Source: JAHFUA01 sp963733935 (GTDB lineage Bacteria; Acidobacteriota; Terriglobia; Terriglobales; Acidobacteriaceae). Taken from it: a stretch of DNA of 64,000 nt. The DNA lies in NCBI GenBank assembly GCA_963733935.1, contig CAVTEQ010000015.1, forward strand, positions 186,001-250,000, read 5' to 3'. The notes under the pieces were generated by a model, which did not search any database, had not been told where the DNA came from, and worked only from the letters and a program-made list of their open reading frames with translations. The translations under genes were made by a program, and so were the position numbers. Below, piece after piece: positions 18,215-26,150 of this stretch; the stretch's first letter is position 1, and every line of letters starts with the position of its first letter.

Positions 18215-19291
18215 CTAGGCGTCCTGCTGGTAGAAGAATGGTGTGTCCTCACCATCCAGGAAAACCGGATGGTAAGTGGGTTTGCCGATCACCTCGCGGG
18301 CCAGCGCTACGCTCCATTTCCCATTGCGGCTGATCACGCCTACGCCGTGCCAGGGTAGCAGGCTCTGTCCGCGGTTCACCATCCAGATTGCCAGGCGCCG
18401 CGGGCGGCACTGGGTAGTGGCATGAATCGCGTCCGGGAAGTGGAGCGGCCGCGGATCGCAAGCGTGCAGCAGCGCGTCGCGCGAGTAGTAGCGCAGCATG
18501 GCCACGTGTACGTGACGTTCAAGATCGCCATACTCGGGTGGAAGAGCGCCGCTCGACCCGCACTCCAGCACTTTCGAAGCCTCGTGCAGCGGCAGGCGGC
18601 GAAGGTTCATCATCCCCAATGTTTTGCTGAACCGGTCCTTCCATTCTTCCGTATGTCGTGAGCGGCGCCACCAATGCAAGGCCGCGGTCTCGAGAAGCGT
18701 TTCGGGGTCGCGGGCATCGCGGACGCACGGCCTCTGCAGCACCTCAAAATCGTGCAGATGGATGAACCCCGGCGCATCGAACGCCTGCACCAGACGGGCA
18801 AAGTAAGTCTCGTAGCTGCGGACTTCCTCCAGGCTCACGCCAAACACGCCGGCGATATAGGAGCCGTCGTGGATGAGGTGAATTTCCAGGCCGGGAGAAT
18901 ATATGGACTTGGCTTTCAGATTGAGCTGGTGCAGTCGCATCAGCGCTGCAAGTTCAGCAAGATCAGGCAACCGGCGGGAGCCAACCTTGGCCGGGTTCGG
19001 AGCCTTGAAGGGAAAAGCCATCAGCGTGAGCTGCACCGGCTTTCCGGCCTCTACACATCGATCGATTGTGCGCAGCAGGTCGGGCAGGCAGGTGCCGAAT
19101 TGCATGTCCTCGAGGCTGCCTTTGCGCACCCCGCTCGAGGTCAACAGCGCCAGCAACTCCTCCGCGGTGCGGACGCGCGGGCAGACTCTTGGCTCGGGAG
19201 CCCGGTTGCGGGAGACATCCGTCAGGCCGCGCAGCATGGCCTTGTCCAGCCAGGGCCCCTGGAGCGTGGCACGAGCAAGAGCCAACTGCAT
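18215..19291 (-). CDS. Isonitrile synthase-like protein (PvcA/IsnA/DIT1 family)
   Basis: This 358-residue protein shows the pattern of the pyoverdine/dityrosine biosynthesis family. A core LTLMAFPFKAPNPAKVG with LPDLAEL lies at residues 88-114. A second block, IHLIHDGSYIAGVFGVSLEEV, spans ~137-157. The C-terminal LAIWMVNRG...LLPWHGVGVI lies at ~300-320. Characterised members build an isocyanide on L-Tyr or L-Trp using ribulose-5-phosphate, and DIT1 makes the dityrosine precursor. The usual partner, a PvcB/IsnB oxygenase, is absent; the next gene is a GT4 glycosyltransferase. The substrate is unknown. The family assignment is from motif memory, not alignment. Confidence 0.72.
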   Translation of the reverse strand: MQLALARATLQGPWLDKAMLRGLTDVSRNRAPEPRVCPRVRTAEELLALLTSSGVRKGSLEDMQFGTCLPDLLRTIDRCVEAGKPVQLTLMAFPFKAPNPAKVGSRRLPDLAELAALMRLHQLNLKAKSIYSPGLEIHLIHDGSYIAGVFGVSLEEVRSYETYFARLVQAFDAPGFIHLHDFEVLQRPCVRDARDPETLLETAALHWWRRSRHTEEWKDRFSKTLGMMNLRRLPLHEASKVLECGSSGALPPEYGDLERHVHVAMLRYYSRDALLHACDPRPLHFPDAIHATTQCRPRRLAIWMVNRGQSLLPWHGVGVISRNGKWSVALAREVIGKPTYHPVFLDGEDTPFFYQQDA

Positions 19292-19812
19292 GGCAGACCT
19301 CTATCTGCGCCTGGAATTGGGCGAGAGATGACTGCGGGTAATCCGGTGAACAAGTGCAAGCGGATGCCACTCGCCATCGCAACCAACCATCGTCTGCTGG
19401 ACTTGATGATGTTGAAAAGCAATGTTCTTAGTGCATAACCCAGGTGCGAAAACCACAAACAGCCGCGATCCGCTGACCGCTCGGTCAGCCTCCGGAAGTG
19501 AAAGGATTTGCGGCTTTCGTGCGAAACCAGTTGCAGCTCGCTTAGGGGTTGACGGTGTCCGCATCTGCCCGCTCCAGACAAGCGCAGCTTGCCTGGGAAC
19601 AGAAATCTGTGCGCTCCCCACGATGTTACGAAGGACCAGCGGTCTTGCTTACTGAGGTGCCAGCGTGATGGAAGTCCCCCCGATTATGTGACAATGAACA
19701 CATCAAAAGGATGACCGCTAGTGGAGGATAGGGGCGCTTTGGGAGCCGTCGAAGCGAGGGAAATTCCTGCGCCGGACAAGGGGTGGCAGATCGTGAGCTG
19801 TCCAGGAGAAGC
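19292..19812. other. Intergenic region, no gene recognised
   Basis: This 521-bp divergent gap lies between the isonitrile-synthase-like gene (minus) and the GGDEF gene (plus). No reading frame here resembles a protein. It should hold both promoters; I see no convincing operator. Confidence 0.5.
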
Positions 19813-21051
19813 ATGCAGCCGGGGCTGAACAGAAAAATCACCGTGGGCTTCGCTCTGCCGGTTGTCATCATTCTGGTAATGGCGTTCCTCTCTTATCAGC
19901 GCACGCACGAACTAGCGGTTGCCCGCCAGTGCGTTGCGCATAGCAACCAGGTCCTGACCGAACTGGAAGGCGCGGTGTCTGCGATAACGGAAGCCGAAAC
20001 CGGGGTCCGTGGGTTTCTGCTGACCGGGGATGAGGCCTACCTGCAGTCGTGGCGAAGCGGGGCGCTGGAGGCGCCGCAACATCTGGATCGTCTCCGTGAG
20101 TTAACCGCCGATGATCCTGGGCAGCAAGCTCGCGTGACAGAGCTCGAACTTGCGAGCCGCGAAAAACTGGCTTGGGTGGCGCGGACGGTGGAGGTCTATA
20201 AGAGCCAGGGCCCGCAGGCGGCCAAGGCGATCGTGATGACCGGCAACGGGCGAGTGCAGATGGACCACATTCGCCAGCTCGCCTCCGCGCTGGAAGCGGA
20301 AGAGAACCATGTGCTTCAGGCGCAGACTGAGAGAGCCGAACTCAAGACGCGGCGCGCCACCACCTATCTCCGCATCCTGGCAGCCGTGGTTGTGTTTGTC
20401 CTCGGTCTGGCTTTTTACCGCGTCAAGACCGATATGCGGGAAGTCGCGCGTGTGCAGCGGGAACTGGCCGAGAGCCAGAATAAGTTGCATGACCTGCTGC
20501 TCCGAGAGCAGGAACTCTCGCGCAGCGACCCGCTCACCCAGGTTGCGAACCGGCGGGCCTTCTTCGAAGCGGTGGAGATCGAGAGCCGGCGCGCGCGCCG
20601 TTACCATCGGCCCCTCAGCATCGCCTATGTGGACGTGGACAATTTCAAGAACTTCAACGACACCCTCGGCCATGCGGCCGGCGACACCTTGCTGGTCACG
20701 GTCGCCTACATCATGCAGCGCAGTGTCCGCGCCGGCTCGTGCGTGGCCCGCTTCGGCGGCGACGAGTTCGCCCTCATGATCCCGGATGTCGCAGCCACGG
20801 AAGTCGAGCTTACCCTGCACCGCATACGCCGCCTGTTGTTGGAGGAGATGCAGAGCAGGGGCTGGCCGGTCACCTTCAGCATTGGCGCCGCCGTGTTCAG
20901 CGAACCCCCGGAGTCAGGGGACCACATGGTCCAGCTCGCGGACCAGGAAATGTACGCCGTCAAGAACCGATCCAAGAACGATGTTTCCGTGATCACGGTT
21001 CAGAGCAAGGTGGAGCGACAGCCTGCTGACGCGGTTGTGAAGGGCGTCTGA
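19813..21051 (+). CDS. Membrane diguanylate cyclase with CHASE3 sensor (GGDEF)
   Basis: Predicted to make c-di-GMP from two GTP. The 412-residue protein has an N-terminal membrane helix and a CHASE3 periplasmic sensor (ETGVRGFLLTGDEAYLQ near residue 60). A second helix (ILAAVVVFVLGLAFY near 200) leads to a coiled linker and a GGDEF domain from ~240. That domain has the intact FGGDEF active site and DVDNFKNFNDTLGHAAGD. No RxxD product-inhibition site precedes GGDEF. The ATG at 19813 follows AGGAGA; the earlier in-frame GTG is less likely. It converges on a LuxR-PilZ pair that could read its signal. Confidence 0.9.
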   Translation: MQPGLNRKITVGFALPVVIILVMAFLSYQRTHELAVARQCVAHSNQVLTELEGAVSAITEAETGVRGFLLTGDEAYLQSWRSGALEAPQHLDRLRELTADDPGQQARVTELELASREKLAWVARTVEVYKSQGPQAAKAIVMTGNGRVQMDHIRQLASALEAEENHVLQAQTERAELKTRRATTYLRILAAVVVFVLGLAFYRVKTDMREVARVQRELAESQNKLHDLLLREQELSRSDPLTQVANRRAFFEAVEIESRRARRYHRPLSIAYVDVDNFKNFNDTLGHAAGDTLLVTVAYIMQRSVRAGSCVARFGGDEFALMIPDVAATEVELTLHRIRRLLLEEMQSRGWPVTFSIGAAVFSEPPESGDHMVQLADQEMYAVKNRSKNDVSVITVQSKVERQPADAVVKGV

Positions 21052-21059
21052 CCTATCCC

Positions 21060-21755
21060 CTAGCTTGGCCTTACTTCTGACGGCGGCGGCGTGGGCTGCG
21101 GAGGCGTGCCGTGCGCGGCGGCGGTTGCGGCGGCGGCTTCGGCCAGGATGCGGTGGTGCACGGTGAACAGCGCCAGCTCCAGGCGGTCGGAGACGCCGAT
21201 CTTGTCGTACACGTTGCGCAGGTAGTTCTTGATCACCTGTTCGGTGGTGCCGAGCTGCTTGGCGATCTCTTTGTTCTTGAACCCCTGGACGATAAGCGCG
21301 ACGATGCGCAGCTCCTTGGGCGTGAGGCGGTCGCGCACGCGGGCGCCGACGAAGTCGTTTTCGCTGACGATCTCGCTGGGGGCGCGCATGTCCTGCACCC
21401 AGTTCTCGCCGCCGGCGACTTTGTGGACGCAGTCCACCAGGGCCTGGCCGCCGATATTGCGGTACACCATGCCGTGCATGCCGGCGCCGAGATAGCGGGC
21501 GGGCTGCTCGCCGTTTTCGGCGATCACCACCAGGCGGGTCTTGCTGCGCAGCGCCTGCGCGGTCACGGCCTTCAGGTCGGGCTGCAGGGCCGCGGCAAAG
21601 ATCAGCAGGTTAGGGCGGAACTTCTCCAGCGCCATCATCATCTGTTCGGCCGTGTGGGCTTGCGCCATGACGCGCACTTCATCTTCTACCGCCAGGACCT
21701 TGGCCGCTCCGGCGCGGAAGATAGCCTGGTTGTCCGCCAAAATAATCTTAAGCAT
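21060..21755 (-). CDS. LuxR/NarL-type regulator with degenerate receiver domain
   Basis: This 231-residue protein has a receiver-like domain (1-~120) and a LuxR-type HTH (~140-205: RLTPKELRIVALIVQGFKNKEIAKQLGTTEQVIKNYL). The phosphorylation site is lost: the acidic pair is D8-N9, residue 54 is Ala instead of the acceptor Asp (PNLLIFA), and the conserved Lys is Arg (GMVYR). Regulation by phosphorelay is therefore unlikely. An Ala/Pro-rich tail ends the protein. The start lies one base after the PilZ stop, so the two are co-translated. Confidence 0.86.
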   Translation of the reverse strand: MLKIILADNQAIFRAGAAKVLAVEDEVRVMAQAHTAEQMMMALEKFRPNLLIFAAALQPDLKAVTAQALRSKTRLVVIAENGEQPARYLGAGMHGMVYRNIGGQALVDCVHKVAGGENWVQDMRAPSEIVSENDFVGARVRDRLTPKELRIVALIVQGFKNKEIAKQLGTTEQVIKNYLRNVYDKIGVSDRLELALFTVHHRILAEAAAATAAAHGTPPQPTPPPSEVRPS

Positions 21756-21756
21756 G

Positions 21757-22176
21757 CTACTCCGTGCTGTTACGGATGAACCGATATTGGTCGATTACAC
21801 AAGCCATCCCGCGCAGCTTCTCGCGCGCGGCTTGCTTGCTCCTGGGGCCCCGGCTATTGGATTCGGCGCGCACCACGCGTCCGTCGCAACGGATCTTGAC
21901 GCCGTGGGCGGTGCCCAACACTTGCCCCGGCAAAATGATGTCGAAGCTGATCTTCGCGCCCACCTTCAGGGATTTTTCCGCGCGAACATACACGCCGGCG
22001 GCGCTGACGTTGGCCGTCGTCGCGCGGTGCTTGCGCGCAGACTGTTCCTCGGAGATGGTGATGGGCAACTGCAAGGGGAAACGTTTTCCGGTGCGCACGT
22101 CTGGCGTCGTAGCGCGTGGGCCAGCGGTCCGCACCGATTTGGCCGCCGTGGTCATGAGGCTTTGCGGGGAATCCAA
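21757..22176 (-). CDS. PilZ domain protein
   Basis: A 139-residue protein whose central part is a PilZ c-di-GMP-binding domain. The RxxxR arginines are in RTGKRFPLQLPI, and the downstream NxSxxG is in NVSAAGVYVR. VKIRCDGRVVRAE follows. Both ligand motifs are intact. It is the first gene of a two-gene unit with the degenerate-receiver LuxR protein, which suggests it passes a c-di-GMP signal to that regulator. An 8-bp inverted repeat lies ~65 bp upstream. Confidence 0.85.
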   Translation of the reverse strand: MDSPQSLMTTAAKSVRTAGPRATTPDVRTGKRFPLQLPITISEEQSARKHRATTANVSAAGVYVRAEKSLKVGAKISFDIILPGQVLGTAHGVKIRCDGRVVRAESNSRGPRSKQAAREKLRGMACVIDQYRFIRNSTE

Positions 22177-22239
22177 TGCAAGATCGTTTTATATCACGAA
22201 AATAGCGGGTGCGACAGTAGATGCATCCTTTACAACAAT

Positions 22240-22261
22240 GTCCGTTAGGACGGTAACGGAC
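22240..22261. promoter_or_regulatory. Inverted repeat upstream of the PilZ-LuxR operon
   Basis: Perfect 8-bp arms GTCCGTTA / TAACGGAC around a 6-bp spacer. It lies ~65 bp upstream of the PilZ start, in a position fit for an operator. No regulator can be assigned. Confidence 0.35.
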
Positions 22262-22318
22262 CTGATTACCCCTAGAGAGTTCTAAGGCGGGAAAAGGCGC
22301 TCCGCCTGCGCTGGCGGG

Positions 22319-22534
22319 CTATCGCCGGGTAAACATGCCGGCCAGGCCGTAGCCCAGCAGCAATCCGAGGAAGGCGGCGGCCCCGGCAGCCGGCAGCAGG
22401 TATTCGCGGGCGGTGCGGCGGATGTCCAGGCTCTCGCGCAGGCTGGATTTCAGCTCGACCACGGTATTGTGCAGTTGCCGCCGCTGATCGGCGGCGCGCT
22501 CTTCCAGTACTTCGACGGGCATGGAACTGGTCAT
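22319..22534 (-). CDS. Small membrane protein of unknown function
   Basis: A 71-residue protein with a charged helical N-terminus (VEVLEERAADQRRQLHNTVVELKSSLRE) and one C-terminal membrane helix (LLPAAGAAAFLGLLLGYGLAG). It is the last of three genes in a unit; its ATG overlaps the preceding stop (ATGA). The layout resembles DUF3618/DUF883-type envelope-stress proteins, but I do not assign a family. Confidence 0.7.
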   Translation of the reverse strand: MTSSMPVEVLEERAADQRRQLHNTVVELKSSLRESLDIRRTAREYLLPAAGAAAFLGLLLGYGLAGMFTRR

Positions 22535-22929
22535 AGTTGTGTCCTTGCTTCGTTTTCGAGCCAGATTTTGTCCATTTTGAGCACGTGCAGGGTGCGTGCC
22601 GGAGCGACCCCTTCAGCTTTGATCTCGCGATAGGCCAGGAAACCGATACCCCCGGCCGTCATGCAGTAAAACCCACCTACCACGAGCGCTGCCCAGCCCC
22701 ACCCGATAGCGTGCGCGATGGCCGCCACCAAGGCGAAGCTGAGCAGGATAAAGCCCAGAAATCCAATCGTGGCCGCCACCAGGAACATTGGGAAGGCGAC
22801 ACTCCAAACCGAAAACTTCTGCTTCATCTCGCCCATCAGCATCTGCAAGCGCGTTTCGAGGAAGTCTTTGAGTTCGTCCTTGGCTTCGTTGATGACGCCG
22901 GCAATCGTCTTTCCATTTCCGTTAAGCAC
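22531..22929 (-). CDS. Phage holin-family (DUF1469-like) membrane protein
   Basis: A 132-residue protein. An amphipathic N-terminus (INEAKDELKDFLETRLQMLMGEMKQK) is followed by two membrane helices (FPMFLVAATIGFLGFILLSFALVAAI and GWGWAALVVGGFYCMTAGGIGFLAY). This is the layout of the putative Actinobacteria phage holin III family, commonly chromosomal and not phage-derived. I chose GTG 22929, which overlaps the upstream stop by eight bases; longer starts would run into the previous gene. Confidence 0.75.
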   Translation of the reverse strand: MLNGNGKTIAGVINEAKDELKDFLETRLQMLMGEMKQKFSVWSVAFPMFLVAATIGFLGFILLSFALVAAIAHAIGWGWAALVVGGFYCMTAGGIGFLAYREIKAEGVAPARTLHVLKMDKIWLENEARTQL

Positions 22930-23284
22930 GATTCGGCCTCCAGATCCGCAGCGCGATGCCGAAGGCGAATGCAGCCGCGAAGGCGGCCGCGATGATCCCC
23001 ACCGGGTTCTCGCGGGCCAGGCGTTCCGCGCGGTTGCGGGCAATGTGCGCACGCTCCTCGGGCCGCGCGCGATCGCGGATCACCTCCAGCCCATCGCGTA
23101 TTTCGCTCCTGATTTGTTCAGCGGCCTGCTGAGCGCGACGCGGCGCTTCGCGCACACGGTTGACAGCCTGGCCCAGTGTGTTACCCACCTGCGCCGCCGT
23201 CTGGTTCCATTGGGGATTGAGAGCGCGGGTCTCGCCAATGGGGAACTCGCGTTCAGGATCGAAGGCTTCTTGTAGGCGGGCCAT
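22922..23284 (-). CDS. Small protein with amphipathic helices and C-terminal membrane anchor
   Basis: This 120-residue protein consists of long amphipathic helix (QVGNTLGQAVNRVREAPRRA; EQIRSEIRDGLEVI) and a single C-terminal membrane helix (PVGIIAAAFAAAFAFGIAL). It resembles the ElaB/YgaM/DUF883 type of inner-membrane-anchored protein, but without a firm match. It is the first gene of the three-gene unit; GGA-rich sequence precedes its start. Confidence 0.7.
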   Translation of the reverse strand: MARLQEAFDPEREFPIGETRALNPQWNQTAAQVGNTLGQAVNRVREAPRRAQQAAEQIRSEIRDGLEVIRDRARPEERAHIARNRAERLARENPVGIIAAAFAAAFAFGIALRIWRPNRA

Positions 23285-23374
23285 AGCAATTGTTCCGTCC
23301 TTCTAAGGTTGGATGGGAGCAGGGCGGAAGGTGTTGGTAGGGTGGAAAGAAAAGAAAAGAAAGAAAATAGGAGT

Positions 23375-23499
23375 GTCATCCTGAGCGAGCGCGCCTGCTT
23401 CTTGGCGCGCGAGTCGAAGGACCCCTAACTGAGCGAAATTTTATGGGTAGGGGTCCTTCGACTCCGCTTCGGCTTCGCCTGCGCTCCGCTCAGGATGAC
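23375..23499. repeat. Long intergenic inverted repeat (GTCATCCTGAGCG...GCTCAGGATGAC)
   Basis: A ~125-bp palindromic element. The outer arms are GTCATCCTGAGCG and CGCTCAGGATGAC-like. The inner arms are GTCGAAGGACCCCTA and TAGGGGTCCTTCGAC, around an AT-rich centre. It lies between two minus-strand units, just after the DUF2207 stop. It looks like a REP/MITE-type element of a kind common in Acidobacteriota genomes, and it could also act as a terminator structure. Confidence 0.75.
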
Positions 23500-23504
23500 A
23501 ATCT

Positions 23505-25268
23505 TTAGAACGCTCCGCCGCCTCCGCCGCCGAAGCCGCCGCCGGAAAAGCCTCCGCCGCTGGAGAAACCGCCGCCCGTCCAGCCGGAGCCGGTCGAACT
23601 GGAGCGCGGCGCCGAGACGAACACATCGTGCGCCTGGCTGGACATGTAGCTCATGTTGTTGGTGAACAGGATGGGATTGAACGCGTATCCCATGGGCGTG
23701 GGGCCGGCGTACCAGCTCGGCGGGTTCTGGATGATCCCGGCAAACGCCTGCGCCCAGCGATGCTCCACGCCCAGCGCCATCGCGTATGGCAGAAACTTTT
23801 CGAAGGTATCCGGCGGCATCTGCTTGAGGCGGTCTTTGTCCACGCGGTTCATGAACTCCTCAAAGCCCAGGATTTGCACGTAGGTACGCGCGCCCTTCAG
23901 GCTCTTGGCGGTCATTTGCCGGCCGAACAAATAGACGATCACCGCGGAGACGAGGACCGCAGCCACAGTCCACCCGCCCGACTGCAGCAGCGGAAAGTGG
24001 CCGAAGTGGTTGAGCAGCAGCAGCACCACGGCCATGGCCACCACCGTGCCGATCAGATAGGCGTGCGCCGAGTCGGGATCCACCGTGTACAGGTCTTTCT
24101 GCTTGAGCTCGTAGAGGATGTCTTCTTTGACAGCGGGAATGGCGGTATAGAAGTGGTTCTTCAGCGTGGAGAGCCGGGTGCTCTCACCGCCGCCGGCGTA
24201 AAGGTTCTCCAGCATCACCTGCTCGTGCGCGGCCAGTTTCTTCCACTCCAAGCGCGGCTTGAGCAGGTGGAAGATGAAGTCGCGGCCGCTGAAGAGGAAA
24301 TGCTGCTCCTGTACTTCCTCGATCTTGAGATAGCCTTTGACCGCGAGATCCACCAGCGTACAGGTAATGTCCCGCGGGTGGACGCCGTCGTCCACCAGCG
24401 CGCCGCACTCGGCCGGGGTCATGTCTTTGGGAGGCTCGTACATGGGCGCTACCGACATGCCGGGGTCGGGATCGCGGCCCACGGTGTACCACAGCAAGAA
24501 CATCACCAGGAACACGATCACCGGCAGCAGCACCACGGGATTGCTCTGGACGAACCACCAGGTGCGCGTCAGCTCGCTGGGTTCGCGCAGGATGCCCTTG
24601 GGGATGAAAACGTCCGCCGTGAGGCCGGCGCGCATGGGCAGGGGGTTGGTGGTCTCGAAGCTGGCGGCTGCGTCGCGGACCTCGGACATAACCTCCTGCT
24701 GGCGCGAGCCGTAGATGCCGGTGAAGCCCTGCGCGCGCAGTTGCCCGGCGGCGTTCGGCGGAAACATGATCAGCGCGGTGGCATGATCGATGGACACCGG
24801 CCAGTCGTTGCCGGTGACGTTCCAGTAGAACTCGTCGTGGTCGGGGAAAAAGCGCGTGCCGTTCTTAACCTCGTAATTGATCTCGATGGTTTTGTCGGTG
24901 TCCACGGCGCCGGGGACGTAGATCTTGATCTGGCGAGAGTCGCCCTGGCGATGCAGGTCGTACTTGAGCGCGTTGCCGCTGTCAGCGTCCTTTACGCCGA
25001 CAACGTTCAGAAACAGCGTGAAGTTCGAGCCGCGCGGGCCGGGATACTCAATGGGAATGGTGCGATAGATGCCGTTGTACTGGCCGGTGAAGACCGCCGT
25101 GATGCGCTCGGTGACGAAGGCGGAGCCGTCCGGGTGAACGTCGATGGTGGCCTGAAAGTTAGCGATTCGCCAACTGCGCGCCGCGGCGGGAATAGCGAGC
25201 GCTGGCAGCAGCGCGGCGACGAGCGCCAGACCGAGTATCCAGCGAACAACTCTGGCGCAGTGCGGCAT
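23505..25268 (-). CDS. DUF2207 domain membrane protein
   Basis: This 587-residue protein begins with a signal peptide (cleavage near IPAAARSW). Next comes an extracytoplasmic DUF2207 domain (FQATIDVHPDGSAFVTERIT; YRTIPIEYPGPRG; INYEVKNGTRFF). A membrane helix follows (VVLLPVIVFLVMFLLWYTVG), then a cytoplasmic region with PPKDMTPAECGALVDDGV. Two further helices and a Gly/Ser-rich tail (GGGFSGGGFGGGGGG) end the protein. The function is unknown. It is paired with lemA, 3 bp upstream, as is common for this family. Confidence 0.88.
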   Translation of the reverse strand: MPHCARVVRWILGLALVAALLPALAIPAAARSWRIANFQATIDVHPDGSAFVTERITAVFTGQYNGIYRTIPIEYPGPRGSNFTLFLNVVGVKDADSGNALKYDLHRQGDSRQIKIYVPGAVDTDKTIEINYEVKNGTRFFPDHDEFYWNVTGNDWPVSIDHATALIMFPPNAAGQLRAQGFTGIYGSRQQEVMSEVRDAAASFETTNPLPMRAGLTADVFIPKGILREPSELTRTWWFVQSNPVVLLPVIVFLVMFLLWYTVGRDPDPGMSVAPMYEPPKDMTPAECGALVDDGVHPRDITCTLVDLAVKGYLKIEEVQEQHFLFSGRDFIFHLLKPRLEWKKLAAHEQVMLENLYAGGGESTRLSTLKNHFYTAIPAVKEDILYELKQKDLYTVDPDSAHAYLIGTVVAMAVVLLLLNHFGHFPLLQSGGWTVAAVLVSAVIVYLFGRQMTAKSLKGARTYVQILGFEEFMNRVDKDRLKQMPPDTFEKFLPYAMALGVEHRWAQAFAGIIQNPPSWYAGPTPMGYAFNPILFTNNMSYMSSQAHDVFVSAPRSSSTGSGWTGGGFSSGGGFSGGGFGGGGGGAF

Positions 25269-25271
25269 GGT

Positions 25272-25826
25272 TCAGAACTTTACGGCTACGTTCTCGCGGT
25301 CGGCCGGCGCGTCCACCTGGAAGAACTGTTTTTGCTGGAAGCCGAACATGTTGGCGAGAATGTTGGTAGGGAAACTCTGGATGCGGGTGTTCAGGTCGCG
25401 CACCACGGCGTTGTAGTAGCGGCGCGCGTTCTGGATGGAATCCTCCATCTGGTTCAGCGAGCCCTGCAACTGGGTGAACTCCTGCGACGCCTGCAGTTGC
25501 GGATAATTCTCCGCCACGGCGAACAGCCCGCGCAGCGCCTGGGTGAGCATTCCTTCCGCCTGGCCGGCTTGTGCCGGCCCGCTGGCCCCCATGGCCATGG
25601 AACGCGCCTTGGCCACGTTCTCGAACACGCCCTTTTCGTGCGCGGCGTAGCCCTTGACCGTCTCGACCAGGTTGGGGATCAGGTCATGACGCCGCTTGAG
25701 CTGCACGTCGATATCGGACCAGGCCGACTCGGCACGCACCCGCAACTGCACCAGGCCGTTGTACATCAGCCCGATGATCACGACGAGGGCCACAACCACG
25801 AGCAGCACGATCAGCCCTGGACCCAT
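25272..25826 (-). CDS. lemA: LemA family protein
   Basis: A 184-residue protein with an N-terminal membrane helix (LIVLLVVVALVVIIGLMYNGLVQL), followed by the LemA core. That core has AWSDIDVQLKRRHDLIPNLVETVKGYA, ENYPQLQASQEFTQLQGSL and RRYYNAVVRDLNTRIQSFPTN. The family is widespread and its activity unknown. It is the first gene of the lemA-DUF2207 pair. Confidence 0.93.
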   Translation of the reverse strand: MGPGLIVLLVVVALVVIIGLMYNGLVQLRVRAESAWSDIDVQLKRRHDLIPNLVETVKGYAAHEKGVFENVAKARSMAMGASGPAQAGQAEGMLTQALRGLFAVAENYPQLQASQEFTQLQGSLNQMEDSIQNARRYYNAVVRDLNTRIQSFPTNILANMFGFQQKQFFQVDAPADRENVAVKF

Positions 25827-25960
25827 GGTTCCTCCACAATGCGCATCTCGCGGAAGCTAACACAGGCGTAGCAGGGGCGCAACTCGGGGCAGACAGCAAG
25901 ACAATTCATCCTGTCGCGGATCGTTGTCAGCTCCGGATAACGCGCAATCCAAGGTGCTTT

Positions 25961-26149
25961 TCAAGAGCGGGACCGGTTCAGGCTACCCTCCCACTTCACT
26001 TTGCCTCGCAGCCGGCGGATCGAGGTTTGCGAGTGCGTCTTCACCGGCAACCGCAGGCCCTCCTCGACAGTAGCCTTCTTGGTAGCGGCTCCACTGTGGC
26101 GCATTGCCTGGCGCATCAGGTGATCATCGATATCGATAGTGGTTCGCAT
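25961..26149 (-). CDS. vapB: VapB-type antitoxin, no cognate toxin visible
   Basis: A 62-residue protein starting MRTTIDIDDHLMRQAMRHSG, the ribbon-helix-helix start of VapB/DUF2191 antitoxins, followed by ATKKATVEEGLRLPV and a basic C-terminus. The usual downstream PIN toxin is missing; the next gene is lemA, 135 bp further. The ATG lies one base after the stop of the VOC gene (TGAGATG), so it is expressed with that gene. Confidence 0.78.
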   Translation of the reverse strand: MRTTIDIDDHLMRQAMRHSGAATKKATVEEGLRLPVKTHSQTSIRRLRGKVKWEGSLNRSRS

Positions 26150-26150
26150 C

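Noticed and set aside
23628..25871. 747-codon open frame on the plus strand
   Set aside because: It lies entirely antisense to DUF2207 and LemA, both of which have strong family motifs. It is His/Arg/Gly-rich, as shadow frames of GC-rich genes are.
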